Assembly (NCBI RefSeq): GCF_003367705.1 | Contig: NZ_CP031425.1 | Span: 2,046,001 to 2,110,000, forward strand | From: Microbacterium foliorum | Lineage (GTDB): Bacteria > Actinomycetota > Actinomycetes > Actinomycetales > Microbacteriaceae | Length of the DNA stretch: 64,000 nucleotides | Reading direction: 5' to 3' | Shown: in pieces, positions 26,077 to 39,853 of the stretch | Numbering within the stretch: the stretch's first letter is position 1 | Layout of the letters: each line of letters opens with the position of its first letter | Translations under genes and position numbers: made by a program | Notes under the pieces: generated by a model | The model's database searches: none | Told to the model about the DNA's origin: nothing | The model's input: the letters and a program-made list of their open reading frames with translations, nothing else

Positions 26077-26082
26077 AGTTTA
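26077..26082 (-). promoter_or_regulatory. -10 hexamer of the HIT/phoH/ybeY/era cluster
   Basis: On the minus strand TAAACT is followed by 6 nt (GGGGGC) and the ATG at 26070, the leaderless spacing. Confidence 0.5.
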
Positions 26083-26208
26083 GTGGTTCCCCCTGCGGCG
26101 GTGGCGTGTCGGCCCTGCCCGGACGGGCGCCCGCCGACCACGCGCGACGCGCGGAATCCGGGCATGGCGATCAGCGCCGTGCCGCGTGGAGCGCTCGGGC
26201 TCGACGGC

Positions 26209-26309
26209 TAAGATGGGCAGACACCCATCGCTCGGCGTCATCGACGCGCCCCGTCCGTCGAGCAGCGAGGCCGCAGCGGCCGATGTCGGGGTGTACGAGA
26301 AACCGAGGT
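26209..26309 (+). promoter_or_regulatory. Candidate promoter and structured leader of glyQS
   Basis: TAAGAT at 26209-26214 could be a -10 box. The following leader can form GATGGG/CCCATC at 26213-26230 and GGCCG/CGGCC at 26268-26280, before GAGG near 26304 ahead of GTG 26314. I see no T-box antiterminator sequence. Nothing else is recognised in the 243-nt gap. Confidence 0.3.
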
Positions 26310-26313
26310 ACAG

Positions 26314-29316
<3,003 letters not shown>

Positions 29317-29342
29317 CCCACCGCGTAGACGGGCACACGAAC

Positions 29343-29373
29343 GAGGGTGCGCATCCATCGGATGCGCACCCTC
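29343..29373 (+). terminator. Terminator between glyQS and rsmE
   Basis: GAGGGTGCGCATCC at 29343-29356 pairs perfectly with GGATGCGCACCCTC at 29360-29373 around a 3-nt loop. It separates the convergent glyQS and rsmE genes and may work in both directions. Confidence 0.85.
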
Positions 29374-29420
29374 TCGCGTTCACATTCTTCTGTTCACACT
29401 CTCGTCCGGCTATGACCGCG

Positions 29421-30149
29421 TCACCAGCGGCCGAGTGCGACCGAGAGCACCGCGATCGCGGCCGGACCGGCGGTCGAGGTGCGCAGAACCGTCCGCCCCA
29501 GCAGCATCCGCTCCGCTCCGGCATCGGAGAGTCGAGCGAGCTCGTCGTCGCCGATACCGCCTTCGGGACCGACCACCAGCACGAGATCACGGTCGTCGGG
29601 CTCGATGTCCGACAGGCGCGTCGGCGCACCGGGATCGAGCAGAAGCACCCGCTGCGTCGACGCGCGAACGGCGAGTTCGGCCGTCGTCACGGGAGCCGCG
29701 ACCTCAGGAACCCATGAGCGGTGCGCCTGCTTCGCCGCCTCGCGGACGATGGTCGCCCACCGTTCGCGTCCCTTCACCGCCTTCGGTCCGTCCCACCGCG
29801 AGACGCTGCGAGCCGCCTGCCATGGAACGATCTCGTCGACGCCGAGTTCGCACGCCGCCTGCACGGCGAGCTCGTCGCGGTCGCCCTTCGCCAGCGCCTG
29901 CACCAGAACGATGCGGGGCCGCGGCGCGGGCTCTTCGGAGCGGGCGGACACCCGCACGTCGACAGCCGACGGCGACACCTGTTCTGCCACGCCGGTCAGC
30001 CAGACTCCCGCGCCGTCACCGATCGTCGCGGCCTCGCCGACGCGGAGCCGGCGGACGACCGCGGCGTGCTTGGCCTCGCCTCCCGTCAGCGTCACGACGT
30101 CGCCGACGGCCGCATCCGACGCGGAGGCGAGCAGGAAGTGCAGTGCCAT
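29421..30149 (-). CDS. rsmE: 16S rRNA m3U1498 methyltransferase RsmE
   Basis: A 242-residue SPOUT methyltransferase that methylates U1498 of 16S rRNA. An N-terminal PUA-like domain (TLTGGEAKHAAVVRRLRVGE) is followed by the knotted C-terminal domain with LVQALAKGDR near residue 87 and LVVGPEGGIGDDEL near residue 190. It follows dnaJ by 14 nt and so belongs to the hrcA-dnaJ-rsmE operon, a common actinobacterial arrangement. Confidence 0.94.
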   Translation of the reverse strand: MALHFLLASASDAAVGDVVTLTGGEAKHAAVVRRLRVGEAATIGDGAGVWLTGVAEQVSPSAVDVRVSARSEEPAPRPRIVLVQALAKGDRDELAVQAACELGVDEIVPWQAARSVSRWDGPKAVKGRERWATIVREAAKQAHRSWVPEVAAPVTTAELAVRASTQRVLLLDPGAPTRLSDIEPDDRDLVLVVGPEGGIGDDELARLSDAGAERMLLGRTVLRTSTAGPAAIAVLSVALGRW

Positions 30150-30163
30150 CGGTGCCCTCCCGA

Positions 30164-31279
30164 TCAGTGCGAACGGAAGCGGTCGCGGAGCTTCGAGAAC
30201 AGGCCCTGCTGGAACTGCGCCAGCTGGGGCCCGGGAGCCTTCGTCTTCTTGGCGAAGTCCTCGATCAGCGCGCGCTGCGCCGAATCGAGCTTCGTGGGCG
30301 TGACCACCTGAACGCCCACCCGCAGGTCACCGCGCTGCGTGCCGCGCAGGGGCGTGATGCCACGCCCCTTGATCGTCAGCACGTCGCCGGACTGCACGCC
30401 GGATCGGATCTCGAGTTCGACCTCTCCGTCGAGTCCCTGGATCGTCGTCTCGGTGCCGAGCACGGCATCGGGCATCGACACCTCGAGGGTCGCGAGCAGG
30501 TCATCGCCGTCGCGGCTGAAGGACGGGTGCGGGTTGACCGTGACCTCGACGTACAGGTCGCCGTGCGGGCCGCCCGCCTTGCCGACCTCTCCGGAGCCGG
30601 GCAGCTGCAGACGCAGTCCGGTCTCCACACCTGCGGGGATGTCCAGCGAGACGGTGCGGCGGGAGCGCACACGTCCCTGTCCGCCGCACGTGCCGCAGGG
30701 GTACGGGATGGTCGTGCCGTAGCCCTCGCAGGTACCGCAGGGCTGGGAGGTGACGACGTTGCCGAGCAGGCTGCGCACCTGTCGCTGCACGTGGCCGGAT
30801 CCGCCGCAGATGTCGCAGGTGACAGGCGAGGTGCCCTCCTGGCAGCACGATCCGTTGCAGGTCTCGCACAGCACGGCCGTGTCGACCTCGATGTCGCGGT
30901 GGGCGCCGAAGACCACATCGCCCAGGTCGAGGGTGACGCGCACCAGCGCATCCTGTCCGCGCTCGCGTCGTGACCGGGGACGCGCTGCGCGCCCTCCGCC
31001 CTGACCGGCACCGAAGAACGTCTCGAAGATGTCGCCGAAACCGCCGAAGCCGCCGAAGTTCCCCGCCGCCCCGTCGCCGCCGCCCATGTCATAACGACGT
31101 CGGGAGTCGTCGTCGCTCAGCACGTCGTAGGCATGCGTGACGAGCTTGAACTTCTCGGCCGCATCGTCACCGGGGTTCACGTCGGGGTGAAGCTGACGGG
31201 CGAGGCGTCGGTATGCCTTCTTGATCTCGTCGGTGGAGGCGTCGCGGGAGACGCCCAATACCTCATAGTGGTCTGCCAC
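30164..31279 (-). CDS. dnaJ: Chaperone DnaJ
   Basis: A 371-residue type-I J protein, co-chaperone of DnaK. The J-domain has HPD in [12 protein letters not shown] near residue 32. A Gly/Phe-rich linker (about 68-90) and the zinc region with four CxxCxG-type repeats (about 135-205: [31 protein letters not shown]) are followed by the client-binding C-terminal domain. It lies 39 nt after hrcA and is expected to be under HrcA/CIRCE control. Confidence 0.95.
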   Translation of the reverse strand: MADHYEVLGVSRDASTDEIKKAYRRLARQLHPDVNPGDDAAEKFKLVTHAYDVLSDDDSRRRYDMGGGDGAAGNFGGFGGFGDIFETFFGAGQGGGRAARPRSRRERGQDALVRVTLDLGDVVFGAHRDIEVDTAVLCETCNGSCCQEGTSPVTCDICGGSGHVQRQVRSLLGNVVTSQPCGTCEGYGTTIPYPCGTCGGQGRVRSRRTVSLDIPAGVETGLRLQLPGSGEVGKAGGPHGDLYVEVTVNPHPSFSRDGDDLLATLEVSMPDAVLGTETTIQGLDGEVELEIRSGVQSGDVLTIKGRGITPLRGTQRGDLRVGVQVVTPTKLDSAQRALIEDFAKKTKAPGPQLAQFQQGLFSKLRDRFRSH

Positions 31280-31318
31280 GTTGGCCCTTCCAGGTGTGTC
31301 GTTCTGTGAGCGCCCGCG

Positions 31319-32350
31319 TCAGCGGGACGCCTCGTCTTCGTCGAGCATCCGCGACAGATAGCGGGCCACGGCCCGCGCTGCCGCCAGATTGCTCGGATAG
31401 TCCATGCGCGTCGGGCCCATCACACCGACCCGCGCCATGCCGCTGGGCGCCGCGTAATTGCTCGCGACGATCGACGCCTCGCCGAGCCCGAACGAGGCGT
31501 TCTCGGTGCCGATGCTGGCCGCGAGACCGTGGGAATCGGCTTCCATCTCGCTCATCAGCCGCAGCAGGGTCACCTGCTCCTCGATGGCCTCGAGAAGCGG
31601 GTGGATGCTGCCGCGGAAGTCCTGCTCGCGCCGGGCCAGAGTGGCGGCCCCCGCCATGACCAGTCGTTCCTGCCGGAACTCGCCGAGCTCTTCGATGATG
31701 ATGGCCGCGAGGGCGCGAAGAGCAAGGTCGTCGGAATGCTCGTCCGCGGCGAGCAGGGCCTGCAGCCGATCGGCGGCATCGCTCACCGCGCGCTGCGTGA
31801 TCAGGGCCGACAGCCGCGCGCGCAGCAGCGCCATGTCGGTCTCGTCGACGTCGACCGGCAGCGGAGCCATGCGCTGCGACACTCCCCCGGCGTCGGTGAC
31901 CAGCACGATGAGCAGACGATTGGGTGCCAGCGCCACGAGCTCGATGTGCGTCAGTCGTGCGCGAGCGAACGACGGGTACTGCGCGAGAGCGACCTGTCCG
32001 GTGAGCTGCGTGAGCACGCGGACGGTGCGCACCATGAGGTCGTCGAGATCGGCTGGAGCCGTGAGGAAGGACTCGATCGCCGTGCGCTGAGCGACGGTCA
32101 GCGGACGCAGCTGGGCGAGATGATCGACGAAGACGCGGTATCCCTTGTCGGTGGGCACACGCCCCGACGAGGTGTGCGGCGCGGTGATCAGCTCTTCATC
32201 TTCGAGCAGCGCCATGTCGTTGCGGATCGTCGCCGCCGACACTCCGAAAGAGTGGCGGTCGACGATCGAACGGCTGCCGACCGGTTCGTGCGTCTCGACG
32301 TAGTCCTGCACGATCGCCCGGAGAACCTGGAGGCCTCTTTCACTGACCAT
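31319..32350 (-). CDS. hrcA: Heat-inducible transcription repressor HrcA
   Basis: A 343-residue repressor. The N-terminal winged helix (VSERGLQVLRAIVQDYVETH, then SAATIRNDMALLEDEELI) binds CIRCE operators. The remainder is the dimerisation and regulatory domain. ATG 32350 follows the strong GGGAGGGAG ribosome-binding site. A CIRCE element lies immediately upstream, so it represses itself and dnaJ. Confidence 0.95.
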   Translation of the reverse strand: MVSERGLQVLRAIVQDYVETHEPVGSRSIVDRHSFGVSAATIRNDMALLEDEELITAPHTSSGRVPTDKGYRVFVDHLAQLRPLTVAQRTAIESFLTAPADLDDLMVRTVRVLTQLTGQVALAQYPSFARARLTHIELVALAPNRLLIVLVTDAGGVSQRMAPLPVDVDETDMALLRARLSALITQRAVSDAADRLQALLAADEHSDDLALRALAAIIIEELGEFRQERLVMAGAATLARREQDFRGSIHPLLEAIEEQVTLLRLMSEMEADSHGLAASIGTENASFGLGEASIVASNYAAPSGMARVGVMGPTRMDYPSNLAAARAVARYLSRMLDEDEASR

Positions 32351-32365
32351 CGCAACTCCCTCCCT

Positions 32366-32392
32366 CTGGCACTCACTGACTTCGAGTGCCAA
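32366..32392 (-). promoter_or_regulatory. CIRCE operator
   Basis: CTGGCACTC (32366-32374), nine bases, and GAGTGCCAA (32384-32392) match the CIRCE consensus TTAGCACTC-N9-GAGTGCTAA with the usual spacer. On the minus strand a -10-like TAGAAT (32397-32392) directly abuts it, so bound HrcA would cover the transcription start of hrcA-dnaJ-rsmE. Confidence 0.92.
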
Positions 32393-32428
32393 TTCTACCC
32401 GCCGAGGCGGGCGCCGCGCTGATCGCCC

Positions 32429-32434
32429 TACGAT
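32429..32434 (+). promoter_or_regulatory. -10 hexamer of the carboxylesterase gene
   Basis: TACGAT is 7 nt before ATG 32442, supporting that ATG over the one at 32433 which overlaps the hexamer. Confidence 0.45.
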
Positions 32435-32441
32435 GACGGGT

Positions 32442-33857
32442 ATGAGTGTCGCGCCGCAGGTCACCGTGTCCGCCGGAATCGTGCGCGGCGAGGCTGTCGA
32501 CGGGGTGCACCGATACCTCGGAATCCCGTACGCCGCCGCCCCGTTCGGGCCGAACCGCTTCAGGGCTCCTCGGTCGACTCCCGCGTGGCAGGGCGTCCGC
32601 GACGCCGTGAGTTTCGGACCGACCTCCCCTCAGCATCCGTACCCCGGCGCCATCGGCGATCTGCTCGGTTCGGTCGAGATCCCCGGAGACGAGATCCTCT
32701 CGGTCAACATCTGGGCTCCGGACGATGCGGACGGTGCACCGGTCGTGCTCTGGATCCATGGAGGCGCACTCGAGCGAGGCACCGCCGCACTCCCCCTGTA
32801 CGACGGATCCGGGTTCGCTCGGGCGGGCATCGTGTTCGCCTCGATCAACTACCGCCTGGGATCCGAGGGCTTCTCGGTGCTCACGGGGGCTCCCCGCAAC
32901 CTGGGACTCCAGGACGCCGCCGCGGGACTCGCCTGGGTGCACGAGGAGATCGCGTCGTTCGGCGGCGATCCCTCGCAGATCACCGTCATGGGCGAATCCG
33001 CCGGCGGCGCCATCGTCGCCGGTCTGCTCGCCGTCGCCTCGTCGCGAGAGCTGATCGCTCGGGCGATCATCGAGTCCGGACCACTCGAGGCGCAGACCCC
33101 GAAGAAGGCCGGGCGTGTCACGGCGCAGCTGGCGAAGCGGCTCGGTATCAGGGCCGACCGCGCGAGCTTCCTCGGAGCATCTCCCGCGAAGCTGCTCCAT
33201 GCGCGACGGCAGCAGTCCTCCGGCTCCTCTCCTCTGGGTGGGGCGCCCGGATTCCAGTTCGCCGTGGACGCCGAGTCGCTGCCTCGCTCGCCCCACGAGG
33301 TGCTCGCCGACACGGACCTCCCGCTGCTCATCGGCAGCAACACCGATGAATACCGACTCTGGTTCCCTCCGGCTGCGCTGGCGGGAATCAGCGAGGCGAA
33401 GCTCCTGCTCGCACGACTCGCTCTGCGGATCCCGCGAAAAGCGGTCGCGGCCTATCGATCGGCCTTCCCCGGCGCCTCCACCGGCGAGATCTTCGGCCAG
33501 CTCGCCACCGACATCATGCTCCGTGCGCCGCTGACCCGACTGGCGCTTTCGCGTCACGCGCCCACGTTCGTCTACGAGTTCGCATGGCAGAGCCGAGTCC
33601 GCGACCTGCGTGCGGCACACGCCCTGGAGCTCGGCTTCGTGTTCGATCGCCTCGGCGACCCCGAGGCGCAGCGGCTCGCCGGACAGGATGCCCCGCAGAG
33701 ACTCGCTGAAGAGATGCACAGAGCATGGATCTCGTTCATCAAGACCGGCGACCCCGGGTGGCCGGAGTTCGGCACGGAGAGGACCACTCGCCTGTTCGAC
33801 ACCGAGAGCTCCACCGTCACGCAGCGCCGGACGGACGCCCTCGACATGCTGCCCTAG
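32442..33857 (+). CDS. Type-B carboxylesterase/lipase family protein
   Basis: A 471-residue alpha/beta hydrolase. The oxyanion-hole segment is WIHGGALERG near residue 105 and the nucleophile elbow is TVMGESAGGAIVAG near residue 187, with Ser as nucleophile. Later residues include SNTDEYRLW near residue 303 and a candidate His near residue 390. No signal peptide is present, so it is intracellular. The substrate is unknown. The gene stands alone, divergent from hrcA and convergent with hemW. Confidence 0.9.
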   Translation: MSVAPQVTVSAGIVRGEAVDGVHRYLGIPYAAAPFGPNRFRAPRSTPAWQGVRDAVSFGPTSPQHPYPGAIGDLLGSVEIPGDEILSVNIWAPDDADGAPVVLWIHGGALERGTAALPLYDGSGFARAGIVFASINYRLGSEGFSVLTGAPRNLGLQDAAAGLAWVHEEIASFGGDPSQITVMGESAGGAIVAGLLAVASSRELIARAIIESGPLEAQTPKKAGRVTAQLAKRLGIRADRASFLGASPAKLLHARRQQSSGSSPLGGAPGFQFAVDAESLPRSPHEVLADTDLPLLIGSNTDEYRLWFPPAALAGISEAKLLLARLALRIPRKAVAAYRSAFPGASTGEIFGQLATDIMLRAPLTRLALSRHAPTFVYEFAWQSRVRDLRAAHALELGFVFDRLGDPEAQRLAGQDAPQRLAEEMHRAWISFIKTGDPGWPEFGTERTTRLFDTESSTVTQRRTDALDMLP

Positions 33858-33872
33858 CGGTCCCCGGCAGGA

Positions 33873-35090
33873 TCAGTCCGTGAGCTCGCGCACGACCGCG
33901 TCGGCGAGCAGGCGTCCGCGGAGGGTGAGCTGCACCCTTCCGTGCATCGCCGCACCGGGGTCGACGAGACCGTCGGCGATCAGCCCGGCGACGCGCGCAC
34001 GCCTCTCGGCCGGCAGGTCTGCGACGGCGATCCCCTCACGGATGCGACTCAGCAGCAGCACCCGCTCCAGCGTGCGCGACGCCTCGTCCGGCCGCTCCGT
34101 GCCCGCGGCGGGCGACTCGGCGGCGGCGAGCCGCTGGGCGTAGGCGGCGGGATGCTTGACGTTCCACCAGCGCAGACCAGCGACGTGGCTGTGCGCACCG
34201 GGCCCGAAACCCCACCAGTCGTTGCCCCGCCAGTAGGCGAGGTTGTGCCGGGACCGCTGCTGCTCGGAGCGCGACCAGTTGCTCACCTCGTACCAGTCGA
34301 AACCGGCGGCGGCGAGACGGGCGTCGGCCAGCTCGTACATGTCGGCCTGCAGGTCGTCGTCGGGGGCGGGCACCTCGCCGCGGCGGATCTGACGGGCGAG
34401 CTTGGTGCCGTCCTCGATGATCAGCGCGTAGGCCGAGATGTGATCCGAGTCCAGCGCGAGGGCCGCATCGAGCGAGGCCTCCCAGTCGCCGAGAGTCTCC
34501 CCCGGAGCGCCGTAGATGAGGTCGACGCTCACCGCGAGCCCCGCCTCCTTCGCCGCGGCGACGGCCGTCGTGACGTTGTCGGGGTGGTGCGTCCGGTCCA
34601 GCGCCGCCAGCACGTGCGGCACGGCCGACTGCATGCCGATGGAGAGGCGCGTGACCCCTGCATCCGCCAGCGTGCGCGCGACCTGCGGTGTCACCGTGTC
34701 GGGATTCGCCTCGACGGTGACCTCGGCGCCGTCGACCAGCCCGAAGGCGTCCGTCGCCGCATCGAGCATCCGCGCGAGGTCGCCGGCGGGGAGCAGCGTG
34801 GGCGTGCCGCCACCGAAGAAGACCGTGTCCATCGCACGGAGGGCACCGGCATCGGCGAGCACCCGTCGTGCGAGGTCGATCTCGCCGATCAGCGTCGTGG
34901 CGTAGTCCTCCTGCTTCGCTCCGCGGAGCTCGCTCGACGTGTACGTGTTGAAGTCGCAGTAGCCGCACCGGACACGGCAGAACGGCACGTGCAGGTATGC
35001 CGAGAAGGGCACTGCGGGGTCGACGGAGAGATCCGACGGCAGGTGCCCGTCGGTCGGGGCCGGGTCTCCGAGCGGCAGAGGACCGGCCAT
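33873..35090 (-). CDS. hemW: HemW-like radical SAM protein
   Basis: A 405-residue radical SAM protein. The cluster motif CRVRCGYC (CxxxCxxC) is near residue 37, followed by FFGGGTPTLL near residue 92 and the C-terminal HemW domain. HemW was long annotated as oxygen-independent coproporphyrinogen oxidase, but the family acts as a heme chaperone/transferase. It is downstream of the DUF1990 gene and lepA, the usual lepA-hemW-hrcA order. Confidence 0.93.
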   Translation of the reverse strand: MAGPLPLGDPAPTDGHLPSDLSVDPAVPFSAYLHVPFCRVRCGYCDFNTYTSSELRGAKQEDYATTLIGEIDLARRVLADAGALRAMDTVFFGGGTPTLLPAGDLARMLDAATDAFGLVDGAEVTVEANPDTVTPQVARTLADAGVTRLSIGMQSAVPHVLAALDRTHHPDNVTTAVAAAKEAGLAVSVDLIYGAPGETLGDWEASLDAALALDSDHISAYALIIEDGTKLARQIRRGEVPAPDDDLQADMYELADARLAAAGFDWYEVSNWSRSEQQRSRHNLAYWRGNDWWGFGPGAHSHVAGLRWWNVKHPAAYAQRLAAAESPAAGTERPDEASRTLERVLLLSRIREGIAVADLPAERRARVAGLIADGLVDPGAAMHGRVQLTLRGRLLADAVVRELTD

Positions 35091-35106
35091 CAGTGACGCA
35101 CGGCCA

Positions 35107-35760
35107 TCAGACCGGAGTCGCGTAGAGCGGCGAGATGGCCCGCAGGTAGCGGGAGAAGAGCTCTCGGCGGCGACGCTTCACCAGCGGAGGCACGAGGCGG
35201 TAGAGCAGGGAGTTCGGCGCATCGAAGGCGCGCACCGAGAACCAGACCTCGTCGTTGTCCTCGCGCCAGTCGATGTCGAAGGACTCCTCACCGCGCACGA
35301 CGGAACCGCCGACCGTGCCCAGCACGAAGCCGATGCGGCGCTTCTCCTCGGTGACCGAGATGACGCGCAGCTCGGCATCCGCGCGCATGCCCGCGACCCG
35401 CCCGTGCAGCTTCAGGGTCATGCCCGGGCCGGCGAACGGCGTGCCCTCGGCATCGAAGCGCTGTTCGACGTCGTTCTTGCTCGGCGCGATCGGGGTGCCC
35501 TCCGCGTCGAAGCTCACGCCGGCGTACGCCGGACCCGGTGCCGGCCGCACATCGTCGACTTTCAGTCCGGATGCCCGCTGCGCGGTCCACGTGAGAAGCG
35601 ACTCGCCCGCGGACTGGAACCGCTCGAAGCCGCTCCCGATCCGCCACGAGTTCTCCGCCGGGAGGCTGCGCTCCGGCGGGTACTGCATCAGATCGGGCGC
35701 GTGGGTCGCACCCACGGCCGCATAGTCCACCGTGTCGTCTCGGAAAGTCCCGCGCCGCAT
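35107..35760 (-). CDS. DUF1990-family protein
   Basis: A 217-residue protein of the actinobacterial/plant DUF1990 family (START-like fold, function unknown). It begins MRRGTFRDDTVDYAAVGATHAP, a typical family opening, and the C-terminus has FDIDWREDNDEVWFSVRAFD. TAGGCT 7 nt upstream of ATG 35760 supports this start over the longer in-frame alternative at 35802. It lies between lepA and hemW, 16 nt from hemW. Confidence 0.85.
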   Translation of the reverse strand: MRRGTFRDDTVDYAAVGATHAPDLMQYPPERSLPAENSWRIGSGFERFQSAGESLLTWTAQRASGLKVDDVRPAPGPAYAGVSFDAEGTPIAPSKNDVEQRFDAEGTPFAGPGMTLKLHGRVAGMRADAELRVISVTEEKRRIGFVLGTVGGSVVRGEESFDIDWREDNDEVWFSVRAFDAPNSLLYRLVPPLVKRRRRELFSRYLRAISPLYATPV

Positions 35761-35767
35761 GAGAACC

Positions 35768-35773
35768 AGCCTA
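35768..35773 (-). promoter_or_regulatory. -10 hexamer of the DUF1990 gene
   Basis: On the minus strand TAGGCT is followed by 7 nt and the ATG at 35760, implying a leaderless transcript separate from lepA. Confidence 0.45.
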
Positions 35774-35832
35774 CTTGTCGTTGCCTGGACGATCACCCTC
35801 ACGCGCCGAGCACCGCCCGACGCGCGAGCCCA

Positions 35833-37701
<1,869 letters not shown>

Positions 37702-37941
37702 GTCCCGTCGATTCTACGGTGAGGCGAGGCTAATGCCCGATTCATCGGATCCGGTGTTAGTCTTCCGAGGTTGCCCGGGGGCCATCCGTGACACCGGATC
37801 CCGTGAGCGATAGGACTCCGTCACAGACAAGGTGAAGGCGTCGCGTCGCGCAGATCGGCAGATGGTGATTGACTGTCTCTTCGACTCAGCGTTGCGTCGG
37901 CAGATCCCGAGCGCGTCTGAACAAGAGAAAGAATCATCACC

Positions 37942-38925
37942 TTGATCAAGTATCTGTTGCGTCGAGCGGTCGGCTGGTTGCTCATGATCGTGATTGCGAC
38001 CAACGTCACCTACTTCCTGGCGTGGAGCTTTCTGGATCCCCGGAGCAATTACGTCGGACGACGCCCCCCGCTCAGCCCCGACGAGATCACCCGGATGCTG
38101 GAGCCGTTCAATCTGAGCGACACCGTCCCGCTGGTCGAGCGATGGTGGACCTGGTTCAGCGGCATCCTCTTCCGCTGGGACTGGGGCCAGAGCCCCGTCG
38201 GTCAGTCGGTGAACGACCAGATCGCCTACCGCATGTGGGTGTCCGCAGAGCTCGTGATCGGCGCCACCATCCTCGGAGCCGTGCTCGGTATCGGACTCGG
38301 CGTCTACACCGCCTCGCGCCAGTACAAGCTCGGTGACCGCATCGGTCAGGCCACGTCCATCGTCACGATGAACATCCCGATCGTCGTCGCGGCGCTCGGC
38401 ATCGTGCTCCTCGCCATCGCCTTCAACGAGTGGGTGGGTGTGCGCGTCTTCTACGTGACGGGCGCAGGCAGCAAGGGAGTCGAGGGCTTCTTCCCCTACC
38501 TCCTCGACAAGCTGCAGCATCTGACGCTGCCGACCATCGCGCTCGTCTTCACGGGCTACGCGAACTACCACCTGCTGCAGCGCTCGCTCCTGCTGGACAA
38601 CATCAAGGCCGACTATGTGCGCACCGCACGCGCGAAGGGTCTGACCAAGCAGCAGGCGATCCGCAAGCACGCACTCCGTCCCTCGCTCATCCCGGTGGCC
38701 ACACAGCTCGCCTTCACGATCCCCACCGTCTTCACCGGCGCGATCCTCACGGAGTCGATCTTCGGTTGGAACGGCATGGGCAAGTACTTCATCGACACGA
38801 TCAGCAAGAACGACGTGCATGGTGTGGTCGCCGTCGCGGCCTTCGGTGCCGTGCTCACCGCCATCGGCGCGATCCTCGCGGACATCGCCGTCGTCGCCCT
38901 CGATCCGCGAGTGAGAGTGAGCTGA
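37942..38925 (+). CDS. Oligopeptide-type ABC transporter permease (DppB/OppB family)
   Basis: A 327-residue inner-membrane permease with about six helices. The BPD_transp_1 EAA-like loop RTARAKGLTKQQAIRKHALR is near residue 225. The N-terminus IKYLLRRAVGWLLMIV is typical of the DppB branch. The start is TTG 37942; no ATG fits. It is the first gene of the importer operon permease-permease-ATPase-binding protein. The 240-nt upstream gap holds TTGACT at 37870 but no convincing -10, and I see no other feature in it. Confidence 0.93.
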   Translation: MIKYLLRRAVGWLLMIVIATNVTYFLAWSFLDPRSNYVGRRPPLSPDEITRMLEPFNLSDTVPLVERWWTWFSGILFRWDWGQSPVGQSVNDQIAYRMWVSAELVIGATILGAVLGIGLGVYTASRQYKLGDRIGQATSIVTMNIPIVVAALGIVLLAIAFNEWVGVRVFYVTGAGSKGVEGFFPYLLDKLQHLTLPTIALVFTGYANYHLLQRSLLLDNIKADYVRTARAKGLTKQQAIRKHALRPSLIPVATQLAFTIPTVFTGAILTESIFGWNGMGKYFIDTISKNDVHGVVAVAAFGAVLTAIGAILADIAVVALDPRVRVS

Positions 38926-38926
38926 C

Positions 38927-39853
38927 ATGACCACGGAAATGATCGACCCCACGCTGCACCCGGATGAGCCTCAGGTGCCGGCCGCTGTCCAGCGCAAACG
39001 GATGTCGACCTTCAACCTCTACTACCGCCGCTTCATGCGGAACAGGCCAGCGGTCTTCGGAGTGTTCGTCTTCATCGCCCTCGTGCTCTTCTCGATCATC
39101 GGGCCTCTGGTCGCCAAGTACGACCACATCTACCTCGACTTCCTGAACCTCGGCACCCCGCCGTCGGCCGAGCACTGGTTCGGCACGACTCCGGCCGGCA
39201 ACGACCTGTTCGCTCAGGCATCGATCGGGCTGCAGCGCTCGCTCATGATCGCCGTCACGGTGTCGGTCGGCACGACAGTCCTCTCGGCCATCGTCGGCAC
39301 GGCCGCGGCCTACTTCGGTGGGCGCGTCGAGCGTTGGACCCTGCTCCTCATCCACTTCCTCATGGTGATCCCGACCTTCCTGATCCTCGCGCTGGTGTCG
39401 AACACCGCCGGCGGCGACTGGCGGGTCATCGCGCTCGCGCTCATCTTCATCGGCTGGTTCTTCCAGGCCAGGGTCATCTGGACCATGGCGCTCTCCCTTC
39501 GTGAGAGGGAGTACGTGGAGGCCGCCCGGTACATGGGTGTGCGCGGAATGAGGATCGTCATGCGACACCTCATCCCGAACATCGGTTCGCTGCTCGTCAT
39601 CAACTTCACCCTCGGAGTCGTGGCGGCCGTCATGACCGAGACCGGACTGTCGTTCATCGGCTTCGGCGTCAAGATCCCCGACGTGTCACTCGGCTCGCTC
39701 ATCGGCAGCGGCGCCAACAGCATCACCAGCGCGCCGTGGCTGTTCTACTTCCCCGCCATCGCCCTCGTCATGCTCACCGTCTCGATGGCGCTCGTGGCTG
39801 ATGGCCTGCGCGACGCGCTCGATCCCACCTCTGCGGCAGGAGGCCGCGCATGA
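38927..39853 (+). CDS. Oligopeptide-type ABC transporter permease (DppC/OppC family)
   Basis: A 308-residue second permease. A soluble N-terminus of about 35 residues precedes six helices. The DppC-type periplasmic segment WFGTTPAGNDLFAQASIGLQ is near residue 85, and the EAA loop EAARYMGVRGMRIVMRHLIPN near residue 195 contacts the ATPase. The ATG lies one base after the upstream stop and the stop overlaps the ATPase start (ATGA at 39850), so subunit synthesis is coupled. Confidence 0.93.
   Translation: MTTEMIDPTLHPDEPQVPAAVQRKRMSTFNLYYRRFMRNRPAVFGVFVFIALVLFSIIGPLVAKYDHIYLDFLNLGTPPSAEHWFGTTPAGNDLFAQASIGLQRSLMIAVTVSVGTTVLSAIVGTAAAYFGGRVERWTLLLIHFLMVIPTFLILALVSNTAGGDWRVIALALIFIGWFFQARVIWTMALSLREREYVEAARYMGVRGMRIVMRHLIPNIGSLLVINFTLGVVAAVMTETGLSFIGFGVKIPDVSLGSLIGSGANSITSAPWLFYFPAIALVMLTVSMALVADGLRDALDPTSAAGGRA

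Noticed and set aside
26209..26313. T-box riboswitch upstream of glyQS
   Set aside because: No AGGGTGG-type antiterminator sequence or specifier loop could be identified. Only simple hairpins were found.
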